This document shows positions 1-7,378 of a stretch of 19,382 nt of DNA, piece by piece. The stretch is taken from positions 1 through 19,382 of the forward strand of contig JAEVZU010000318.1 in NCBI GenBank assembly GCA_023392075.1. The letters are read 5' to 3'. A program made the translations under genes and the position numbers. Position 1 is the first letter of the stretch. Each line of letters starts with the position of its first letter. A model generated the notes under the pieces. The model was given only the letters and a program-made list of their open reading frames with translations, was not told where the DNA came from and ran no database searches. The stretch is from Bacillota bacterium (GTDB lineage Bacteria > Bacillota > Clostridia > Acetivibrionales > DSM-1351).

Positions 1-33
1 TTTTAATGGGTTTTGTTTGTTGATTTATATAAA

Positions 34-100
34 TTTTCTCTCCGGCTTGATAAAATGTAAGTACGACCAAACATCTTAGTACCAGAAACCGGAGGGAAAA
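34..100 (+). promoter_or_regulatory. Hairpin able to hide the transposase ribosome binding site
   Basis: TTTTCTCTCCGG at 34-45 pairs with CCGGAGGGAAAA at 89-100 over 12 base pairs with a single T-G wobble. The right arm contains the whole GGAGGG ribosome binding site (91-96) of the transposase start at 104. In several IS families such a structure forms only in transcripts that read in from outside, and so lowers transposase production. Here the pairing is seen directly; the regulatory role is inferred. Confidence 0.5.
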
Positions 101-103
101 TCT

Positions 104-1537
104 ATGTCTACTAAATACTTTTCTCAGCTTTCTTTAGCTGAACATTTTCAAGATTGCAGAAGTTTCTTAGAATCTGATACTCCTACATTCTTTGAGCTTT
201 TGAAAAAACATATCAACTTGTTTGATTTTATCCCTAATAGCTTTTATACTGCCTTCTATAAGTCTTTAGGCCGCAATCGGGATTACCCGTTACATGGTTT
301 TGTAGCTTCTCTTCTTTTGCAGAAGATTTTTTCTATTCCTTCTGACAGTCTGCTCATTATCTTTCTTTCTCTTTGCAAGGAACTGCGCGAATTCTGTGGC
401 TTTACCAAAGTTCCTGATGCCTCAAAATTTACTCGCTTCAAACAGTATTTTTTGCCTTACCTTGAGCAGATGTTTTCTGCCTTGGTTGATTATACTGAAC
501 CAATCTGCATGGAGATTGATTCTGCTCGTGCTTCTATTATTACTTTTGATACCACTGGCATTGAACTTTACGTTAAAGAGAATAACCCCAAAACCGTTAA
601 TGCTCTAATTAAAAAGTTGAAAACCTTTTACAAAAACAATCCTAATGTTGACCCTTACAAAATGGCCTATGGGCTTATGCCAACTCAAGCAGAAGCTTCC
701 TCTGATGCCAAGCAGATGTACATAAACGGACACTTCTGTTATGCGGATAAACTCTCTATCATTACAAATGGTCTAGGTATTATCCGTCATATTGCCTTCT
801 TGGATGATGAATTTAAAAGTCAACACCCCGATATCATCGTTGACAAGAAAACTGATTCACCGGATGAAGATAAATCTATCGGTGATTCTTCAGCACTCAA
901 GCCGGTATTGGATGATTTCTTTTTCCTGCATCCTGACGTAAAACCTCAGACTTTTCTTGGTGACTCTGCTTTTGACACCATTGATACCTACAGTTTTCTG
1001 AAGAACGATTTCCATTTTCAGAAAGTCATTATTCCTTACAACATTAGAAATGAAAGCACTCTAAAGCAGGTTGGTTACAATGAGTACGGTTACCCGGTTT
1101 GCCCTAACAATTCGTCCCTTCCAATGAAATACCGCGGCATTTGCCGTGAAAAAGGCCGTTCTGATCGTATAAAATGGACCTGCCCGAAAACATTCTTCAA
1201 AAAGGGCAAATACATATGCGGATGTGAAAAACCGTGTAGTACTGCTACTAAGGGCCGTACTACATATACCTATCAAAACATGGATTTCCGAATGTTCCCT
1301 GGTATTCAACGCGACTCTGAAGAGTGGATTGAATTGTACAAAAACAGAGCAGTTGTTGAGAAAACCATTAATCATTTGAAAAACAACATGTGCATAGCTG
1401 GAAGAAAAAGCAGAAATCATCTTACAACTAAGGCGGATGTCTTCATTGCAGGGATTGCAAGTCAGTTCACAGTCATCTTAGCCTCCAGACTTAAATATCC
1501 ACAATACATCCGAAGTCTCAAACCACTTATTGCGTGA
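104..1537 (+). CDS. DDE transposase, IS1182/IS4-like superfamily
   Basis: 477-residue transposase that would cut and rejoin the ends of its own IS element. A DDE triad can be proposed: D149 in ITFDTTGIE, D287 in FLGDSAFD and E419 in AVVEKTINHLKNN, the last having the usual E-x6-K-like spacing (K426). The N-terminal ~130 residues are probably the DNA-binding part, ending in the KFTRFKQYF segment common in this superfamily. A Cys-rich stretch before the catalytic Glu (C333, C347, C360, C372, C374, C378) could bind metal. The start is well supported by GGAGGG seven bases upstream. The frame is open throughout, so the enzyme looks intact. Assignment to IS1182 rather than a neighbouring family is from general architecture only. 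Confidence 0.85.
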   Translation: MSTKYFSQLSLAEHFQDCRSFLESDTPTFFELLKKHINLFDFIPNSFYTAFYKSLGRNRDYPLHGFVASLLLQKIFSIPSDSLLIIFLSLCKELREFCGFTKVPDASKFTRFKQYFLPYLEQMFSALVDYTEPICMEIDSARASIITFDTTGIELYVKENNPKTVNALIKKLKTFYKNNPNVDPYKMAYGLMPTQAEASSDAKQMYINGHFCYADKLSIITNGLGIIRHIAFLDDEFKSQHPDIIVDKKTDSPDEDKSIGDSSALKPVLDDFFFLHPDVKPQTFLGDSAFDTIDTYSFLKNDFHFQKVIIPYNIRNESTLKQVGYNEYGYPVCPNNSSLPMKYRGICREKGRSDRIKWTCPKTFFKKGKYICGCEKPCSTATKGRTTYTYQNMDFRMFPGIQRDSEEWIELYKNRAVVEKTINHLKNNMCIAGRKSRNHLTTKADVFIAGIASQFTVILASRLKYPQYIRSLKPLIA

Positions 1538-1633
1538 GAAGCTATTAAAATTTCAAAGAACAGCTCAGCTTATTAAGGTTAGCCCAAAAATCAAAAATTC
1601 ACTCAATATCTGTTGATTATCAAGGATTTTTAC

Positions 1634-1655
1634 AAAATGTTTTCCACATTTTTTC
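1634..1655 (+). terminator. AT-rich hairpin with T-run downstream of the transposase
   Basis: AAAATGT (1634-1640) pairs perfectly with ACATTTT (1646-1652) around the loop TTTCC, and T residues continue to 1654. The stem is AT-rich and therefore weak. It lies just inside the inferred right end of the IS and may end transposase transcription. Confidence 0.4.
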
Positions 1656-1676
1656 TAAATGTCATTTCGCAACTTC

Positions 1677-1775
1677 CTACTTAACTTTATATCCTTTTGG
1701 AACCCTTAGTTTGATTTCGTCCGTCTTTTCTTTAATATATTTTTCGTTTGCTTTTAAATTAGCTTCTGTAGCCAT
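1677..1775 (-). pseudogene. 3'-truncated small ribbon-helix-helix-like gene, cut by the IS
   Basis: Read on the minus strand, 32 codons start from ATG at 1775 and begin MATEANLKANEKYIKEKTDE, continuing to RVPKGYK, then VK and stop. This N-terminus resembles a family of roughly 50-residue Arc/MetJ-type small proteins common in Firmicutes; that recognition is from memory. Those proteins continue past GYK with a helix-turn-helix part, which is missing here. The ribosome binding site GAGGTGAT is intact. The simplest reading is that the IS inserted after codon 30 and supplied the last two codons and the stop. It is probably non-functional. Confidence 0.6.
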
Positions 1776-1902
1776 ATACATCACCTCAACTTTAGTATGT
1801 CATAGATAAATTGTATGGGTACATGTATTATGATTATATCATAATAAAAGCGAACAGGAGTTGAAGATATGAACAAAAAATACCGTTATTCAAAGAAAAA
1901 TA

Positions 1903-1931
1903 TTGACATTTTTATATGTGTATAATATAGT
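1903..1931 (+). promoter_or_regulatory. Sigma-A-type promoter of the RiPP operon
   Basis: TTGACA (1903-1908) is followed after exactly 17 bases by TATAGT (1926-1931). This is the best vegetative promoter match upstream of the first radical SAM gene and gives a transcript start near 1938 and a leader of about 95 bases. Confidence 0.7.
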
Positions 1932-1933
1932 TA

Positions 1934-1972
1934 AAAAGTAAATAAAAGTAAATAAAAGTAAATAAAGTAAAT
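1934..1972 (+). repeat. Tandem decamer repeat at the transcript start
   Basis: The unit AAAAGTAAAT occurs at 1934-1943, 1944-1953 and 1954-1963, followed by a nine-base copy AAAGTAAAT at 1964-1972. The array begins just after the -10 box, so it covers the predicted transcription start and early leader. It could be a binding site for a regulator in phase with the helix, or a slippage-prone tract. Confidence 0.7.
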
Positions 1973-2033
1973 AAATTCAAATAACCTTCATAAAGGATCG
2001 TATGCGATTTTAATCAGAGGGGGAATCAATATA

Positions 2034-3245
2034 ATGGAATATTTTAAAAATAGGAAAAGGGTATTTATTCTTCTCAATATTACACATGATTGTAATATGG
2101 CATGCAAATATTGCTACTATCAGCACGAAATGGACAAGTATCCAGGGAAAATGAGTCGTGAGGTTTTAGAGACAAGCATAAAAAGGGCAGCGGAAAGTTC
2201 CTTTGAAGTATTGATGTTTACTCTTCATGGAGGAGAACCTCTTGCACAAGGGGTGAATTTTTTTACCGACATGTTGGACATGCAGCGGAAGTATTTGGAA
2301 GGTCGGACATATTCAAACTTTGTACAAACGAATGGAACATTGCTCACCGAGGAATTCATAGAAATGTTTAAAGAGAACGATTTTAAAGTCAGCTTGTCCC
2401 TTGACGGACCTAAAGATATTCATGATACATACAGGGTATACAAGAATAACCGGGGAACATTCAACGATATAATGAAAAAAGTGGAGATGATGGATGCAAA
2501 AGGTCTGAGGTTTGCAGCATTGTCAGTATGTAGTAATAATACCGTAAAAAATATATTCAGATATTACGATTTGTTTAAAGAATTAAAGAATTTCGACGGG
2601 ATGGATCTTTGTGCTCCCCAAACTCAGTATATGCCTGATATGCTTACTAACGGCAATTACGGCAAGGGAATTATCGAGTTGTTTGACAAATGGTTTTACG
2701 ATACAGAATGTATGTTTGAAATACGTATCTTAAGTTCCTTTGTCTCTAGTATCCTGCTTTCTCAACCACGCATGTGCATGTTTGTAAACAATTGTTTTTC
2801 CAATTACATAATGGTATCAATAGAACCGGATGGAAGTGTTTCTCCATGTGATAGTAATCCTGATCTTAAAATCGGAAATATATTGCACAATTCCTTGGAT
2901 AGTCTGATATTTAAAAATCCTAACAGAAGAATACAGGTTATGGATGAACAAAAGAGATTGGATCATTGCCTGTTTTGTGAGTGGTATAGCTACTGTAACG
3001 GTGGTTGTCCGTCTCTTCTTGGAAAAGACAAGAAGCAGATATATTGCGAGGATTATAAAATGATATTGTCACGCATTAAAAATGCGCTATATGAAGTTGG
3101 AGTATATAGAGAGAACGATTTAGAAGAAAAAGGGTTGGAAAATATACCTAATCCATGTTTAAGAAGGCAATTAAAAAGAATGTATAAGGCAATGCATGGT
3201 GATAACGCAGACATGTATTATATTAAATCGGAGAATCCTGCATAA
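2034..3245 (+). CDS. Radical SAM/SPASM peptide-modifying enzyme (first)
   Basis: 403-residue radical SAM enzyme expected to bind one 4Fe-4S cluster through C20, C24 and C27 (CNMACKYC), use S-adenosylmethionine to make a 5'-deoxyadenosyl radical and modify a peptide side chain. HGGEPL (65-70), QTNGTLL and LSLDG follow in the usual order of the TIM barrel. The C-terminal SPASM part has C254, C272, C312, C315, C321, C325 and C338, enough for one or two auxiliary clusters. There is almost no sequence before the cluster motif, so no N-terminal leader-binding domain, unlike the second enzyme. The start has AGAGGGGG about ten bases upstream. It is the first gene after the promoter and precedes the tiny peptide gene. 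The family is related to sactipeptide, ranthipeptide, cyclophane and anSME enzymes; which bond it makes cannot be read from the sequence. Confidence 0.88.
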   Translation: MEYFKNRKRVFILLNITHDCNMACKYCYYQHEMDKYPGKMSREVLETSIKRAAESSFEVLMFTLHGGEPLAQGVNFFTDMLDMQRKYLEGRTYSNFVQTNGTLLTEEFIEMFKENDFKVSLSLDGPKDIHDTYRVYKNNRGTFNDIMKKVEMMDAKGLRFAALSVCSNNTVKNIFRYYDLFKELKNFDGMDLCAPQTQYMPDMLTNGNYGKGIIELFDKWFYDTECMFEIRILSSFVSSILLSQPRMCMFVNNCFSNYIMVSIEPDGSVSPCDSNPDLKIGNILHNSLDSLIFKNPNRRIQVMDEQKRLDHCLFCEWYSYCNGGCPSLLGKDKKQIYCEDYKMILSRIKNALYEVGVYRENDLEEKGLENIPNPCLRRQLKRMYKAMHGDNADMYYIKSENPA

Positions 3246-3303
3246 TTACCAGTTGAAGGCATTTTGGATTTCCGGTGCCTGTTGCGTTTATTTTTATGGC
3301 GTG

Positions 3304-3367
3304 GTAATAGGCTGTAATAGCCAAATAGTGTTACAAATACATAGGCTCTTATCTTCTTATGTATAAT
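3304..3367 (+). promoter_or_regulatory. Possible internal control region before the precursor gene
   Basis: The 146-base gap between the first radical SAM gene and the peptide gene holds two copies of GTAATAG (3304-3310 and 3314-3320), the second within a small GGCT/AGCC hairpin, and a consensus TATAAT at 3362-3367. No good -35 box is seen 16-18 bases upstream of it. An internal promoter giving extra precursor mRNA is possible but weakly supported. Confidence 0.3.
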
Positions 3368-3391
3368 CTATATTACGGGGGAGGTGGGATT

Positions 3392-3502
3392 ATGAAAATA
3401 AAAGTTATAAATACTGCTGCGTTAAACCTGAACGTACAAAAAAAAGCTAAGGTCATGCCTTGCGACTATTCAGTATTTGCAAAATGGACATATACTTTTT
3501 AG
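3392..3502 (+). CDS. Candidate RiPP precursor peptide, 36 residues
   Basis: Short reading frame with a very strong ribosome binding site (GGGGGAGGTGGG) placed correctly for ATG at 3392. The peptide starts MKIKVINTAALNLNVQKKAK and ends VMPCDYSVFAKWTYTF. The first ~21 residues look like a leader (basic and polar, with the hydrophobic patch AALNLNV), and the last ~15 like a core: one Cys (C24) and five aromatic residues (Y26, F29, W32, Y34, F36). It sits between two SPASM radical SAM genes, the position expected for their substrate. There is no double-glycine site and no NHLP-type leader. Possible products include a thioether from C24 or aromatic cross-links within YSV, FAK or WTY three-residue units, as in cyclophane peptides. 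I do not recognise it as a named family; the precursor role is an inference from size, signal and position. Confidence 0.75.
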   Translation: MKIKVINTAALNLNVQKKAKVMPCDYSVFAKWTYTF

Positions 3503-3593
3503 CAATAGGGTATAAAAGAAGTTTTTAGCTGGAATTACAGTTTGTTCCATGCCATTTACCAAATAATATATAATCTGGTTGGGGGTTATTTTT

Positions 3594-4916
3594 ATGTCAG
3601 AAAACTCTTACGATACACGGTTTTTCAGATTTTATAACAATCAGAAGAATGAATATTTATACTCAGGATTCAGTGGGTTAGTAGTGGAAAATGATGAATT
3701 TGTAAAAGAGGTCATAGATAAACCTGACAAAGCAAGTGAGGAGATGTATGATTGCTTATTAAGCGACCCTTTTGTAAATACGGAATTTTCATTCTTCCAA
3801 AATGAACCGCGGATTGACATGTTGACGGTATTCACAACAAATCAGTGCAATCTTAATTGTTCATATTGTTTTGAAAAGGTAAATCAAATAGATAAAAGTT
3901 TAAAGTTGGATATTAAAACTTTTAAGGATGGAATCCATTTTTTCCTTTCAAATTTCATGCATAGTTCTATAATAAATATAGGATTCTTTGGAGGTGAACC
4001 TTTATTAAATTTTCCTTTTGTAAAGGAAGCGGTTGACTTTTTAGAGGAAGTAGAGAGGAATGACAAATGTCAATTTACATATTCTATAACTACCAATGGG
4101 ACACTTCTCAACTCAAAAGAAATTGTTGATTTTTTAGTGAGTAATAACTTTAGTGTCACTGTAAGTATTGACGGAAATCAAAAAGAGCATGATAAAAATA
4201 GAGTTTTTTTAAATGGAGCCGGAAGCTATCAAAAGATTATCCAAAATGTAAAAGAACTCTCAAAGTATGTGGAAATCACAGCAAGGGCAACAATTACTTC
4301 TCCGGATACAGATTTTGTTGCCTTATATAAAGACTTGCATAATACAGGGGTTAAGGAAATTATTATAGACTTTGTATCAACAAAGGACAAAGATGTAAAA
4401 AAGGATCTGAGTGCCTTGTCGGAAAATCTGAAAATTTTTGCGGACTATTTCATTGAAAGTATCCGGCAAAAGAAGATTATCCGTATAAAGAACTTTACTG
4501 AAACCCTTTCTTCCATACATTACGGTAGCCGGAATGGTCCTAAATATTTTCCTTGTGAAGCAGGTATTTCATATTATGCACTGAATCCTAACGGGGATAT
4601 TTATCCATGCCATCGTTTCAATGGTATACAGGAATACCGGTACGGAAATATCTATGGGAATTTTATTCATGACCGTCGGAATGCATTCTTAAGTAACCAT
4701 ATAGTGTTTGTCAGAGACGGAGGAAAATGTGAGGGCTGCTGGGCAAAGTACCTTTGCGGTGGGACATGCTATAATACTTCATATTATTCCGAAGGCGATT
4801 CACAGTTGAATTCTGAAATTCATTGCAATTTCAAACGGGAGATAATCAAGAACTGCCTGTATATTTATGCGTCTCTTCAGGATAATGAAAGAGTATTTCT
4901 TGGGAACATTGCGTAG
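3594..4916 (+). CDS. Radical SAM/SPASM peptide-modifying enzyme (second)
   Basis: 440-residue radical SAM enzyme. I start it at ATG 3594, preceded by GGGGG at 3581-3585, rather than at the TTG five codons upstream, which would lie before that signal. An N-terminal part of ~80 residues precedes the cluster motif CNLNCSYC (C85, C89, C92) and could serve to bind the leader peptide. FFGGEPLL (131-138), TTNGTLL and VSIDG complete the SAM domain. The SPASM end shows C321, C339, C379, C382, C388, C392 and C411, the spacing seen in enzymes that carry two auxiliary 4Fe-4S clusters. It follows the peptide gene after 91 bases and is 14 bases before the peptidase gene. Its N-terminal extension and different SPASM spacing suggest a different reaction from the first radical SAM enzyme. 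The exact chemistry is unknown. Confidence 0.88.
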   Translation: MSENSYDTRFFRFYNNQKNEYLYSGFSGLVVENDEFVKEVIDKPDKASEEMYDCLLSDPFVNTEFSFFQNEPRIDMLTVFTTNQCNLNCSYCFEKVNQIDKSLKLDIKTFKDGIHFFLSNFMHSSIINIGFFGGEPLLNFPFVKEAVDFLEEVERNDKCQFTYSITTNGTLLNSKEIVDFLVSNNFSVTVSIDGNQKEHDKNRVFLNGAGSYQKIIQNVKELSKYVEITARATITSPDTDFVALYKDLHNTGVKEIIIDFVSTKDKDVKKDLSALSENLKIFADYFIESIRQKKIIRIKNFTETLSSIHYGSRNGPKYFPCEAGISYYALNPNGDIYPCHRFNGIQEYRYGNIYGNFIHDRRNAFLSNHIVFVRDGGKCEGCWAKYLCGGTCYNTSYYSEGDSQLNSEIHCNFKREIIKNCLYIYASLQDNERVFLGNIA

Positions 4917-4930
4917 TAAGGAGATTTTAG

Positions 4931-5671
4931 ATGATGAGCAGTCAATTTGGTTGTATATGTAGTGAAGATATAGAGTTGAAATTTTATCCCCAATATAATG
5001 AAATGGACTGGCCTGCACAATGGGTTGAAGATCTTGGTGGTTATATATGTCAGAGTTATCATATCGTATCCGATTATGCTCCATTAACCGGTTGCCCTGA
5101 AATAATAATTGTTCAAAAGCAGTACGTTGCAGAAATTCTTAAAAAAGCAGGCTTACCCGAATGGGTAAGCGCTTTTACCATAGAAGGGACAATCTACACT
5201 TTGTTTGATGATAAAAATGCAAGGTGGAAGTTCATAATAGACCACGAAATGTTTCATGCACGGGTAAACATGTTTCTAGGAAGTGAAACATGTTTACCCG
5301 TTTGGCTAAATGAAGGCATTGCGTACTATATAGGAAAAAACTCGGTAATTGATGTCTGGAAGTTATATGAATATACGGTTGAACATTTTGAAACAGTATA
5401 CGGATGGATTGAGAAAGATCAATTATTATCATCGCAAAATGATATGAGGTATGAAATTGTAAAATCTCTGGGAGCTTATATTTGCAAAACATATGGGGCT
5501 GGAAAAATCAAGAGCCTAATAGAGAAAATTAAGAAAGTAAATCGCTTTGAAATGGCGCTGAGTGAGGCGTTTGGCATAGATTTACCAGCGCTTGTGAATA
5601 GATGGCATGATGATTTGCTTCGAGATTTATCACGCTTTAAGAAAGGGAGAAAGGGGCTTTACATTGACTGA
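4931..5671 (+). CDS. Cytosolic HExxH metallopeptidase of the gluzincin (peptidase MA) type
   Basis: 246 residues with HEMFH at 105-109 and WLNEGIAYY with E128 as the likely third zinc ligand, 18 residues on from the second His. This HExxH-x18-E layout is that of gluzincins. An edge-strand-like GTIYTLF (86-92) precedes the motif as in other members. There is no signal peptide and no membrane segment, so it should act in the cytosol. Within this operon the best guess is removal of the leader from the modified peptide, since the ABC exporter has no C39 peptidase domain. AAGGAG nine bases upstream supports the ATG at 4931; a second ATG follows at once. Its 3' end overlaps the ABC gene by eight bases, suggesting coupled translation. 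The coding sequence holds two notable perfect inverted repeats. A role in immunity or general proteolysis is not excluded. Confidence 0.75.
   Translation: MMSSQFGCICSEDIELKFYPQYNEMDWPAQWVEDLGGYICQSYHIVSDYAPLTGCPEIIIVQKQYVAEILKKAGLPEWVSAFTIEGTIYTLFDDKNARWKFIIDHEMFHARVNMFLGSETCLPVWLNEGIAYYIGKNSVIDVWKLYEYTVEHFETVYGWIEKDQLLSSQNDMRYEIVKSLGAYICKTYGAGKIKSLIEKIKKVNRFEMALSEAFGIDLPALVNRWHDDLLRDLSRFKKGRKGLYID
5151..5170 (+). repeat. Perfect 8-bp hairpin inside the peptidase gene
   Basis: GCTTACCC (5151-5158) and GGGTAAGC (5163-5170) form a perfect stem with the four-base loop GAAT. It lies within codons for residues about 74-80 of the peptidase and shares its TTACCC core with a longer inverted repeat about 100 bases downstream. 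Confidence 0.7.
5261..5300 (+). repeat. Perfect 15-bp inverted repeat inside the peptidase gene
   Basis: CGGGTAAACATGTTT (5261-5275) and AAACATGTTTACCCG (5286-5300) are exact reverse complements around a ten-base loop. Each arm also contains the palindrome AAACATGTTT. The repeat encodes residues 111-124, between the HExxH motif and the third zinc ligand. There is no T-run after it, so it is not a standard terminator. It may fold in the mRNA and affect stability or passage to the downstream transporter gene, or bind a protein. Confidence 0.75.
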
Positions 5672-7361
5672 AATATTCAAAATGGCCAAATACTTTAAAA
5701 ACCATTTAAAAGAAATGCTCTATTCTATTTTGATTATTGTCGGAAGCACTTGCATTATGGTGCTTTTACCGCTATCATATAAAAACATTGTAGATAGAGG
5801 CATTCTGCAAAGAAGCTTTTCCAGTGTAGTTTACAACCTTCTTTTGGTAGTGCTTTTTATTATACTCAAGGAGTTCTTTAATGTACTTCAAACAATCATT
5901 TCTTCCGATATCCGGCAAAAGGTATTTTCTAAAATCAGGATCGACGTCTACCGCCATCTACAGGAGATGTCGTTGAATTTCTACTCCAAAAAACAAACAG
6001 GGAGTTTGATCTCATGGATTGTGAATGATGTTGATACATTGGAACATCTGATGATAGAAAAATTTCTTTTCCTACTAAGAGATTTTTTTATAGTATCAGC
6101 AGTTCTTTTAATCATTTTTTCCTTCAGCCATAAATTTGCACTGTTTAGTTTGATTTATATCCCCATCTTTATGCTTGTTTTTAGAACATTTAAAAGAACG
6201 GTGTATAATATGGGAAAAAAGGTAGTTGAAAAACAGGAAAACTTATTGGGCAATCTGCAGGAAAGCATCTCGGGTGTGGAAACCATACAAACTTATGATA
6301 CTACAAAAAGCAAACTTCAGGAAGTACATACCAGAATAGTGGATACAGAAAAAACCAAAAAACTTCTACACATAAAGCGTGCATTAGCGCAATCCACTTC
6401 TGTCGGTATTTCAATTTTTTCAATGATTTTATTATGGGGATACGGGGGATATGAAATGCTGGAAGGAAGGCTCTCAATGGGAGTTTTAATTGCTATCTCG
6501 TATTATATCAGCAGCTTAACTGAATACATCAGTGATGCATTCAATATTATTATTAACATGCAGATTGCTCTTCCTTCAGCCGGCAGAATTTTCGATATGC
6601 TGAATACCGAACCTGAAATTAAAGACAGTGAACATGCTGTGGAGTTGTCTGCCCCTAAAGGGAATATTGTATTCGAAAATGTTTGCTTTTCATATGAAAA
6701 CGGAAAATGTATTTTGAAAGATGTTAATTTATCCTGTGAGCCCAACACATTCTTTGCGATTGTAGGGGAGAGCGGACAGGGTAAAACTTCTTTTGTTAGG
6801 CTGATACAACGACATTACGATCCTGTCAGCGGCAGTATATCACTAGATGGGTTTAACCTGAAAACCATAAAGCTGGCAAGTTTAAGACGGCATATTTCAG
6901 TGATCAGCCAGGAAACGTTTCTTTTTAAAACAAGTATCAAAGAAAACATATTGGTAAGCCGTGGCAATATATCTATGGAAAAAGTGATTTGGGCGGCAAA
7001 GATTGCAGATATACATGATTTTATCATGTCTTTGCCTGAAGGATATGATACGGTTGTAGGTGAAAGGGGAATTGGGCTCTCTGGAGGTCAGAAAAAGAAA
7101 ATTGCAATAGCAAGGGCCATATTGCTCGACGCAAAGATTATTATCCTAGATGAAGCTACGGCAGATTTGGATGAGCTTTCAGAAAAAGCAGTTCTTAATT
7201 GTATTAAAGAGATTTCAAAAGACAAGGTAGTTTTTATGATCACACATAAATTATCAAACCTGATTTTTGCAGACAGAATACTTGCGGTTTCTAATTCAAA
7301 AATAATAGAATATACAAACCTACAAGAATATAGGACGTTTCTGGAATCTACAGCTTCTTGA
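5664..7361 (+). CDS. ABC exporter, fused membrane and ATPase domains
   Basis: 565 residues when begun at TTG 5664, which has AAAGGGG seven bases upstream and overlaps the end of the peptidase gene by eight bases. An ATG six codons later has no ribosome binding site. The N-terminal ~310 residues hold about six membrane segments, the first near residues 20-36. The ATPase domain has Walker A GESGQGKTS (near 368), signature LSGGQ (near 472), Walker B IIILDEATADLD and the H-loop ITHK. This is a half-transporter that would work as a homodimer to export the finished peptide. It lacks the N-terminal C39 peptidase of double-glycine exporters, which fits a separate leader peptidase and a precursor without a double-glycine site. 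Export of the peptide is inferred from position. Confidence 0.88.
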   Translation: MTEIFKMAKYFKNHLKEMLYSILIIVGSTCIMVLLPLSYKNIVDRGILQRSFSSVVYNLLLVVLFIILKEFFNVLQTIISSDIRQKVFSKIRIDVYRHLQEMSLNFYSKKQTGSLISWIVNDVDTLEHLMIEKFLFLLRDFFIVSAVLLIIFSFSHKFALFSLIYIPIFMLVFRTFKRTVYNMGKKVVEKQENLLGNLQESISGVETIQTYDTTKSKLQEVHTRIVDTEKTKKLLHIKRALAQSTSVGISIFSMILLWGYGGYEMLEGRLSMGVLIAISYYISSLTEYISDAFNIIINMQIALPSAGRIFDMLNTEPEIKDSEHAVELSAPKGNIVFENVCFSYENGKCILKDVNLSCEPNTFFAIVGESGQGKTSFVRLIQRHYDPVSGSISLDGFNLKTIKLASLRRHISVISQETFLFKTSIKENILVSRGNISMEKVIWAAKIADIHDFIMSLPEGYDTVVGERGIGLSGGQKKKIAIARAILLDAKIIILDEATADLDELSEKAVLNCIKEISKDKVVFMITHKLSNLIFADRILAVSNSKIIEYTNLQEYRTFLESTAS

Positions 7362-7378
7362 GTTAGGGGAGGATGGGT

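Larger units (their letters stand above)
1..1682 (+). mobile_element. Insertion sequence with DDE transposase (left end outside window)
   Basis: One transposase gene occupies most of this segment. The right boundary is inferred at about 1682-1685, because the minus-strand small gene at 1677-1775 reads as a recognisable conserved N-terminus up to that point and then stops after two foreign codons. The inverted complement of the inferred right end (gttaagtaggaagttgcg) is not found near base 1, so the left terminus probably lies before the window. Exact ends and target duplication cannot be defined here. Confidence 0.75.

Noticed and set aside
1061..1420. 119-residue minus-strand frame inside the transposase
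   Set aside because: Shadow of the transposase gene with no ribosome binding site or family features.
1869..1925. 18-codon frame with an AGGAG signal before the RiPP operon
   Set aside because: It runs through the TTGACA box and ends before the -10 box, so it would not be on the operon transcript; the sequence MNKKYRYSKKNIDIFICV is low-complexity and probably chance.
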